DNA of 64,000 nucleotides from the NCBI RefSeq assembly GCF_903645305.1, contig NZ_CAHJXO010000002.1, positions 186,001 through 250,000 of the forward strand, in the 5' to 3' direction. The translations under genes were made by a program, and so were the position numbers. The first letter of the stretch is position 1. Every line of letters starts with the position of its first letter. This stretch comes from Corynebacterium sp. Marseille-P4321. Lineage in GTDB: Bacteria; Actinomycetota; Actinomycetes; Mycobacteriales; Mycobacteriaceae. Below, one piece after another: positions 58,897 to 64,000 of the stretch. The notes under the pieces are model-generated. The model did no database searches, was not told the DNA's origin, and was given only the letters and a program-made list of their open reading frames with translations.

Positions 58897-59001
58897 ATGA
58901 CTTACAGCAACGCGTCTCAGAACCCGGTCGCCTCGGCCGTGCGTTCCGCGTTGCCGGGTACCTCCACTACCCAGCCGGCCCGTCTGCATCATCATCTGTA
59001 G
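58897..59001 (+). CDS. Leader peptide with three consecutive His codons (attenuator)
   Basis: A 34-codon ORF ends in R-L-H-H-H-L-stop, with His codons at 58987-58995. It has a leaderless promoter upstream and a terminator-like hairpin 21 nt after its stop. This is the layout of a classical ribosome-mediated attenuator sensing charged tRNA-His. The next gene is an amino-acid permease, so the peptide may couple histidine supply to uptake. No similarity to a known leader was checked. Confidence 0.65.
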   Translation: MTYSNASQNPVASAVRSALPGTSTTQPARLHHHL

Positions 59002-59022
59002 CGCGGTGCCGGCCGACTCCAG

Positions 59023-59063
59023 CCCCCTGCGCTAACAGCCTCTGCTGCTCCAAGCGCAGGGGG
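59023..59063 (+). terminator. Attenuator terminator hairpin
   Basis: An 11-bp stem, CCCCCTGCGCT (59023-59033) with AGCGCAGGGGG (59053-59063), 19-nt loop, followed by TTCCTGTTT. Stalling at the His codons would have to favour an alternative fold of the upstream RNA; GC-rich complementary segments are present in the leader. Confidence 0.65.
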
Positions 59064-59398
59064 TTCCTGTTTAGCCAGAGCCACCAAAACGGCAACCACA
59101 AGGGCTTATGTCGTTCGCGCCGTGCTCCCGGACACCATCCAAAACCGTCCCCGTGGCACGCCCTTCGAATGCGGAGCCCACAAACACAGGATGGTGAACC
59201 GGGAAGAAGCCGCCCAGACGGGCACCACTTCGAAAGCGTCGAAGCATCACTTCAAAGTTTGCAACATATCCACTGCCGTTTAAGATTCCATGCATATTTT
59301 GCCACTGCATGCAATAAACAGCATTGGGACGCGGAATATCAGTCAGATTGCAGGTGCGCCCTGCAACCCACATGAAAGTTCAAAAGGTCATGGCAACT
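59064..59398 (+). other. Long untranslated region between the attenuator and the permease
   Basis: About 335 bases without a supported gene. TTGCAA and TTTAAG near 59256-59283 could be a second promoter for the permease, independent of the attenuator. A TGCATGCA palindrome lies near 59308. Confidence 0.35.
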
Positions 59399-60799
59399 AT
59401 GACGGCTCCAGCCGAACGTAAACCGATTACCAAACCGCGTGGTCTCACGCACCGCCACATTCACTTCATCGCGCTCGGTTCCGCTATCGGCACGGGCTTG
59501 TTCTACGGCTCCGCCGGCGCGATCCAGGCAGCTGGCCCCTCCGTCCTTCTCGTTTACCTCCTCGGCGGCGCAGTGGTGTACTTCATGCTCCGTGCGCTCG
59601 GCGAGATGAGTGTGCGTAACCCCATCCGCGGCTCGTTCGCCGTGTACTGCCGCAAGTACCTGGGTGGCCTCGGCGGCTACATCACCGGCTGGATGTTCGC
59701 GTTCGAGATGATGATCGTGTGCTTGGCAGACCTCACCGCCATCGGCATCTACATGAAGTTCTGGTTCCCGGACACAGCCGCCTGGGTCTGGATCGCCGTA
59801 ACCCTGCTGATCATCGGCGCCGCCAACCTGGCTACGGTGCGTTGGTTCGGTGAGCTGGAGTTCGCGTTCACCATCATTAAGGTCACCGCAGTGATGGCGA
59901 TGATCCTCGGCGGCGCCGCGATCCTCGTCTTCAACCTCGGTCAGCAGCCCGAGATGACCGGTATCTCGAACCTGTGGAACGACGGCGGCTTCTTCCCCAA
60001 CGGCATCCAGGGCATGATCGCGTCCTTCATCCTGGTGCTCTTCGCCTTCGGCGGCACCGAGATCATCGGTGTGGCTGGTGCTGAGGCGGAGGATCCGAAG
60101 CGTTCCATCCCGAAGGCCGTGAACACTGTGCCGCTGCGCATCCTGCTGTTCTACGTGCTGGCGATCTCCATCATCCTCATGCTCAACCCGTGGCGCACCA
60201 TCACGGGCGAGGAGTCCCCGTTCGTGCAGATCTTCTCCACCCTGGGCGTGAACTGGGCTGCCGGTCTGCTGAACTTCGTGGTGATCACCGCCGCGCTGTC
60301 CGCGATTAACGCCGACCTGTTCGGTACCGGCCGCGTACTCACCGGTTTGGCGAAGGAGGGCTTGGCGCCGAAGAAGATGGCCCGCACGGTCCGCGACGTT
60401 CCGGTGATGACGGTGGCTTCCCTCCTCGTGGTGCTGGTGCTCGGCGTGTTCCTCAACGCCGCGTTCCCGAACGTGTTTGAAACCATCGCCGCACTTGCCA
60501 CCTTCGCCACCGTGTTCGTGTGGCTGATGATCCTCTTCGCCCAGGTCGCCATGCGCAAGCAGATGACCCCGGCCGAGGAGGCGCAGCTGGAGTTCGCGGT
60601 GCCGTTCTGGCCGTACGGGCAGTACTTCGCCATCGCATTTATCCTGTGCACCTTCGGCATCATGGCGTGGCTGCCGGACTTCCGCCTGGCGCTCGGCATC
60701 GGCATCGCCTTCACGGTGATCATGACGGTGCTCTACTACGCCACCGGCCGCCCGCAGGTCATTGCGGCCACCGAGTATGAGGAAGTGCCCGCACAGTAG
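59399..60799 (+). CDS. Amino-acid permease of the APC family, candidate histidine transporter
   Basis: A 466-residue transporter with 12 helices of the AroP/CycA/ProY type. The N-terminal KPRGLTHRHIHFIALGSAIGTGLFYGSAGAI is diagnostic. AAAAGG is 11 nt before the chosen ATG; in-frame ATGs lie at 59390 and 59372. Family members carry aromatic amino acids, histidine, proline or alanine; the upstream His-codon leader suggests histidine, which is inference. A 17-bp repeat and terminator follow its stop. Confidence 0.85.
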   Translation: MTAPAERKPITKPRGLTHRHIHFIALGSAIGTGLFYGSAGAIQAAGPSVLLVYLLGGAVVYFMLRALGEMSVRNPIRGSFAVYCRKYLGGLGGYITGWMFAFEMMIVCLADLTAIGIYMKFWFPDTAAWVWIAVTLLIIGAANLATVRWFGELEFAFTIIKVTAVMAMILGGAAILVFNLGQQPEMTGISNLWNDGGFFPNGIQGMIASFILVLFAFGGTEIIGVAGAEAEDPKRSIPKAVNTVPLRILLFYVLAISIILMLNPWRTITGEESPFVQIFSTLGVNWAAGLLNFVVITAALSAINADLFGTGRVLTGLAKEGLAPKKMARTVRDVPVMTVASLLVVLVLGVFLNAAFPNVFETIAALATFATVFVWLMILFAQVAMRKQMTPAEEAQLEFAVPFWPYGQYFAIAFILCTFGIMAWLPDFRLALGIGIAFTVIMTVLYYATGRPQVIAATEYEEVPAQ

Positions 60800-60801
60800 G
60801 A

Positions 60802-60818
60802 GCAATTGCTTATCGACG
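60802..60818 (+). repeat. Copy of the GCA-N-TTGCTTATCGACG repeat
   Basis: Exact match with N = A. It begins 3 nt after the permease stop codon and sits right before the terminator stem. Confidence 0.85.
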
Positions 60819-60819
60819 C

Positions 60820-60868
60820 TAAAGTCCCCCACCGCCAGTTCATCCCACCTGCGCGGCTGGGGGCTTTA
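60820..60868 (+). terminator. Terminator of the permease gene
   Basis: TAAAG and CCCCCA pair with TGGGGG and CTTTA (one bulged T), with inner CCGC/GCGG. It ends 2 nt before the next ATG. Confidence 0.7.
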
Positions 60869-60870
60869 CC

Positions 60871-61866
60871 ATGTACAGCGTGCCGTACACCGTGACAAAA
60901 TCCCGACGCAAAATCCTCCGCGCCACCGCTGCCGCGCTCGCCGCGCTCAGCCTCGCCACCTCCTGTTCGCTGGCCAGCGACCTCGCCGAGCCCGACAAGC
61001 CGGTGTTCACCTCCATCGCGCAGACCGAGTCTGAGGAAGGAGAGTCCCCCACCACCGAATCGGAGGTCGATAAGACCACTGAAGCGGAGACAACCACCGA
61101 GGCCGGCAAGGAAGGCGAGTTCACCGAGGTGGATCCGGCCCGCTTCTCCCCCGACGGCATGGACACCCACCACGTGGTGGGGCTCTCCGGCACGGGATCG
61201 CTGGGTTGCAAGGTGACAGATAGCGAGCACTGGGACCGACCCGACCTGCTCTGCGCCGTCGATTATGCGGGCGAGGTCCCCGATTCGCCGTACAACTTGA
61301 ACGTGAAGCCGAACGTGATGAATTACGAGCCGGTGCACGGTTTCTACTCGTTCCACCAGAACGAGGCGAACGAGATGACGCCGCCGTCGGAACTTGCGCC
61401 CGGCGAGCAGGTGACCGCTTCCGGCTTCACCTTCACCCGCCTCGACGAGGACACGGTGCGTATCCAGCGCGGCGCAAACACCGCCACCATCTCGGCCGGC
61501 GAAGTCACGGTCGCCTCCCCCGCGGACACCATCCTGGATAGGAAACCGGACATCGAGAAGAGCACCGACGCTGGCGAAGACGCTCTGTGTGGCACCGTGA
61601 CCGATTTCTTCGACGAGACCGCGGGCGTCATCGCGCTCGAAAGCGGCACCGCCTGCCCCGCCGCCGCCAAGATCGCTGAGGAGTACTTCGACCCGGACAC
61701 GCCAAAGGAGGGCTCCGGCGGTTTCTGGACCACAGCCCCGGACGGCTGGACCTGCGGCCGCGGCTACCTCGCTCCCGGCATGGAAGACGCAGGGGCAAAC
61801 AAGCGCCCGGTGTGCTCCGCCGAAGGAAAAGGCAGCGTGGCCATCGTGAACACCACAGAGCTATAA
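60871..61866 (+). CDS. Lipoprotein of the locus (paralogue 5, two domains)
   Basis: A 331-residue lipoprotein, lipobox LATSC (Cys32 from this start). A GTG at 60892 would give a more typical signal peptide and avoid the terminator. After a Glu/Thr linker, domain A begins FTEVDPARFSPDG and has two Cys (GSLGC, DLLCAVDY). Domain B has CGTVTDFFDETAGVIALESGTACPAA and GWTCGRGYLAPGMEDAGANKRPVCSAEGKGSVAIV. Confidence 0.8.
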   Translation: MYSVPYTVTKSRRKILRATAAALAALSLATSCSLASDLAEPDKPVFTSIAQTESEEGESPTTESEVDKTTEAETTTEAGKEGEFTEVDPARFSPDGMDTHHVVGLSGTGSLGCKVTDSEHWDRPDLLCAVDYAGEVPDSPYNLNVKPNVMNYEPVHGFYSFHQNEANEMTPPSELAPGEQVTASGFTFTRLDEDTVRIQRGANTATISAGEVTVASPADTILDRKPDIEKSTDAGEDALCGTVTDFFDETAGVIALESGTACPAAAKIAEEYFDPDTPKEGSGGFWTTAPDGWTCGRGYLAPGMEDAGANKRPVCSAEGKGSVAIVNTTEL

Positions 61867-61876
61867 GCTGGCCCGC

Positions 61877-62866
61877 ATGAAGCGCACTTCCCACCTCCTC
61901 GCCGCCGTACTTTCGGCCAGCGCCCTGGCCCTCGCGGGTTGTTCCGGCGAAGACAGCTCGACGCAGTTCACGCCCGAAGAATCTCCCGCCGCTTCGCAGA
62001 CCACAGCGGGCGAGGAGGGCACGGACACGGCTCACGAGGAAGACGACTCCGACGACGCCGTCGACCTCGACGAAGCGACGGAAGTCGACCCCGAGCGTTT
62101 CAAAGCCCACGGCGGCTACATCGTCGCCGCGTGGGACGCGGGGTTGCGCGGCTGCGCCATCGACGTCAGCGGCGACGTGGAGACGTTCCAGTGCGCTGTC
62201 GATTTCGCCGAGCCAGTAGGCCCCCACCAGTCCGACCATGTTGCCACCGAAGACGGCAACGCCTCCGCTATCCAGTACCAATCCGTCTACGGCTTCTACC
62301 CCGTCAGCGACCGCTTCGCCGGCGCCTGGACGCAAGACGACGTCGCCGAGCTCGCCGTCGGCGAGAAGGTGACCATCGGCGGATTCACCATCGAGCGCGT
62401 GGATAAGGATGCCGTGTTAATCGACCGCGGCGCCCACTGGTTCTGGATCGTCGACGGGATCTACCAGCCCTACAACTCCGCCGCCGGCGCCATCGAAACC
62501 GACCCGAGCGAGTACGAAATCTCCACTTCGGACAGCGCTCCTGAGGGTTCCATCTGCGGCATCATCGAGACCGAACCCGGCATCTACTCCTACGTCATGG
62601 CCATGGAACACGGGACCAACTGCCCCATCGCGTTCAATGTCGCCGAAGAGTACATGTCTCCCGACAGATCCGGATCCGCCCCGCAGGGCTCCGGCGGTTT
62701 CTGGGACGGCCCGCACGGCTGGTCGTGTGGCCGCGGTTACCTCTCCCCCGGCATGGACGACATCGGCGCCAACAAGATGCCAGTCTGCTCCGCAGAGAGC
62801 ATGAGTGGCAAGCCGGGCAAGGGTTCAGGCTCGGTAGCCATCGTCGCAACGCCGTACTTGGGTTAA
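61877..62866 (+). CDS. Lipoprotein of the locus (paralogue 6, two domains)
   Basis: A 329-residue lipoprotein, lipobox LALAGC (Cys22), acidic linker. Domain A starts TEVDPERFKAHGGY and keeps two Cys. Domain B has CGIIETEPGIYSYVMAMEHGTNCPIAF, HGWSCGRGYLSPGMDDIGANKMPVCSAES and GSGSVAIV, nearly the same as in paralogue 5. TAAGCT, which contains the previous gene's stop, is 7 nt before the ATG. Confidence 0.83.
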   Translation: MKRTSHLLAAVLSASALALAGCSGEDSSTQFTPEESPAASQTTAGEEGTDTAHEEDDSDDAVDLDEATEVDPERFKAHGGYIVAAWDAGLRGCAIDVSGDVETFQCAVDFAEPVGPHQSDHVATEDGNASAIQYQSVYGFYPVSDRFAGAWTQDDVAELAVGEKVTIGGFTIERVDKDAVLIDRGAHWFWIVDGIYQPYNSAAGAIETDPSEYEISTSDSAPEGSICGIIETEPGIYSYVMAMEHGTNCPIAFNVAEEYMSPDRSGSAPQGSGGFWDGPHGWSCGRGYLSPGMDDIGANKMPVCSAESMSGKPGKGSGSVAIVATPYLG

Positions 62867-62869
62867 GGG

Positions 62870-62886
62870 GCATTTGCTTATCGACG
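62870..62886 (+). repeat. Copy of the GCA-N-TTGCTTATCGACG repeat
   Basis: Exact match with N = T. It begins 4 nt after the stop codon of the last lipoprotein and lies near the drop in GC content. Confidence 0.85.
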
Positions 62887-63058
62887 AGCTCCGCCCCCGA
62901 TCGGTCCGCTCGCACTTTAATCAAATAGCAAGCTTATTCGATTCAACCGAGCACGGATCGCTTCGGGAAATAAGATACTCGCTGAGACCGCAGAAGCAAC
63001 GGTTCTTCGACGGCTGTGAATGTTACTTTATTAGCAACAAAACGAAATGGAGAGCATC
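62887..63058. other. AT-richer leader upstream of the GHKL ATPase gene
   Basis: About 170 bases with lower GC than the lipoprotein genes. No gene or clear promoter is identified. GGAGAG at 63049-63054 is the ribosome-binding site for the next gene. Confidence 0.4.
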
Positions 63059-64000
63059 GTGAGTCTTGCTGATTGGCTAAGTCCTGACCCTGATCTGGTG
63101 GAAGCGGTTGATAACTACCGTGAAACTTGTCTTTCGGTTTACGAACAGGATCCGAACCGAATCTTGGAAGACCTCCGGAAAGAGTACTCCATCGCTGAGG
63201 GCGGCTATGGACGCAAGCAGGTGCAAGAACTTCTTCAGAATGGCGCCGACGCTCTGCGCGAAGCGCCGGGGCGATTGGCAGTTCATTTAACCCACAATTG
63301 CCTTTATGTAGCGAATCAAGGTAAGCCCTTCACCGGCGAGGGACTCCGCGGCATTCTATATGCGCACCTGTCTGAGAAAACGGGGGAAGAAATCGGAAGA
63401 TTTGGCCTCGGCTTCAAATCCATCGCCGGAATTTCGGCAAACCCGCAGATTTACAGCCAATCCGTCTCTTTCACCTTCGATCGCAGTTCGACCCATCAGA
63501 CGGTGAACGAGCGAATCGATTCGACTCTCACGTTCGACGATGTCCCAGCGCTACGCATCGCATGGCCCATTGAGCCAGTTCAAGAGTTTGAAGATGACCC
63601 GATTCTCAGAAGCCTTGCCAAATGGGCCGCAACGGTAGTAAAAGTTCCGCTTTTTCAAGGTGCAGCTCGCGACCTTGACAAGGAGATCCAGGAATTCGAC
63701 GAATCGTTCTGCTTATTCGTACCGGCAGTACGCGAACTGAGCATCAAGTCTGAAATTAGCGACACCTACAAGACGTACACCGTCATGCGTAGTGGCGAAG
63801 GCAGGCGCCAGGTCGAACTCCGTGACTCTGAAGGTCAAACAAGCCATTGGTATGTAGTCTCAAGAAAGCATGTTCCAAGTGAGTCAGCCCTTGAAAATGC
63901 AGGTCGCACCGCCAGACGGGAGACAGTCGACGTCAGTTGGGCGGTCCCCCTCGAAGGAAAAGTTAAGGTCGGCCAACTCTCGGCGTACTTTCCAATTAAG
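63059..64000 (+). CDS. GHKL (Hsp90/sacsin-like) ATPase, N-terminal part, continues beyond window
   Basis: The open frame has 314 codons and no stop before the end. N-box: VQELLQNGADA with Asn61; then NQGKPFTGEGLRGIL and the glycine box IGRFGLGFKSIAGIS (113-125), the Bergerat ATP fold as in sacsin-like proteins. GGAGAG precedes the GTG start; an ATG 12 nt earlier is in frame. GC content is lower and codon use differs (CTT, GAA, TTC/CGA mix), suggesting acquisition. Large proteins of this type are frequent in defence islands, but the partner genes are outside the window. Confidence 0.75.
   Translation, partial: MSLADWLSPDPDLVEAVDNYRETCLSVYEQDPNRILEDLRKEYSIAEGGYGRKQVQELLQNGADALREAPGRLAVHLTHNCLYVANQGKPFTGEGLRGILYAHLSEKTGEEIGRFGLGFKSIAGISANPQIYSQSVSFTFDRSSTHQTVNERIDSTLTFDDVPALRIAWPIEPVQEFEDDPILRSLAKWAATVVKVPLFQGAARDLDKEIQEFDESFCLFVPAVRELSIKSEISDTYKTYTVMRSGEGRRQVELRDSEGQTSHWYVVSRKHVPSESALENAGRTARRETVDVSWAVPLEGKVKVGQLSAYFPIK

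Noticed and set aside
59071..59373. Minus-strand frame of 100 residues upstream of the permease
   Set aside because: No ribosome-binding site, no family match, and it lies in what appears to be the permease leader.
10082..62886. The repeated motif as a DnaA box cluster
   Set aside because: DnaA boxes read TTATCCACA or TTGTCCACA; the motif has CGACG instead and is spread over the window, not clustered near dnaA or dnaN.

Overview
The window is from a high-GC Corynebacterium-like actinobacterium. The evidence is gene content and order: rho-prfA-prmC-sua5-wecA-atpIBEFHAGDC-DUF2550-nucS, the argS-lysA-hom-thrB cluster, a NucS mismatch endonuclease, a CmtR-type metal sensor, and many promoters whose -10 box sits 6-8 nt from the start codon (leaderless transcripts). 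Species level cannot be resolved from the sequence alone.

Layout. 0-15.7 kb (all minus strand): rho, translation-termination genes, wecA, the complete F1Fo ATP synthase operon with its own promoter and a palindrome over the -35 box, then DUF2550, nucS and two small genes. 16-19.1 kb (plus): an acyl-CoA/AMP ligase and a glycerol-dehydrogenase-like enzyme. 19.1-19.8 kb: a non-coding stretch with an alternating 19-bp tandem repeat between near-identical 16-bp palindromes. 19.8-25.2 kb (minus): argS-lysA-hom-thrB for aspartate-family amino acids. 25.4-30.3 kb (plus): L-lactate uptake and oxidation (lldP, lldE, lldF, lldG). 30.6-32.6 kb: tRNA-Arg(CCG) followed by a scar of transposase fragments, hairpins and an orphan small gene. 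32.6-36.5 kb: cadD-cmtR metal resistance, a PH-like membrane protein, a Nudix-like protein, PspC and MarR proteins. 36.6-44.5 kb (minus): SbcC/D-like nuclease pair, then a SWIM protein and SNF2 helicase. 44.6-47.4 kb (plus): PutP, a secreted HNH nuclease and a DUF2269 membrane protein.

The most distinctive part is 47.4-62.9 kb, a paralogue-rich cell-envelope locus. It holds five secreted trypsin-like serine proteases, two small exported proteins without a protease domain, and six lipoproteins that share one or two recognisable modules. Three of the proteases and one protease-less protein end in a related S-x-G-(E/A)-I membrane tail. A DEAD-box RNA helicase and an amino-acid permease lie within it. 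The permease is preceded by a 34-codon leader ORF with three consecutive His codons and a terminator hairpin, which looks like a histidine attenuator. At 63.06 kb a lower-GC gene for a GHKL (Hsp90/sacsin-like) ATPase begins and runs off the window; it may be the edge of an acquired island.

A short motif, GCTTATCGACG, occurs 13 times exactly in the 64 kb. Six sites show a longer form (GCA-N-TTGCTTATCGACG, one with a single mismatch), all in the same orientation, and five of these sit at or next to a stop codon.
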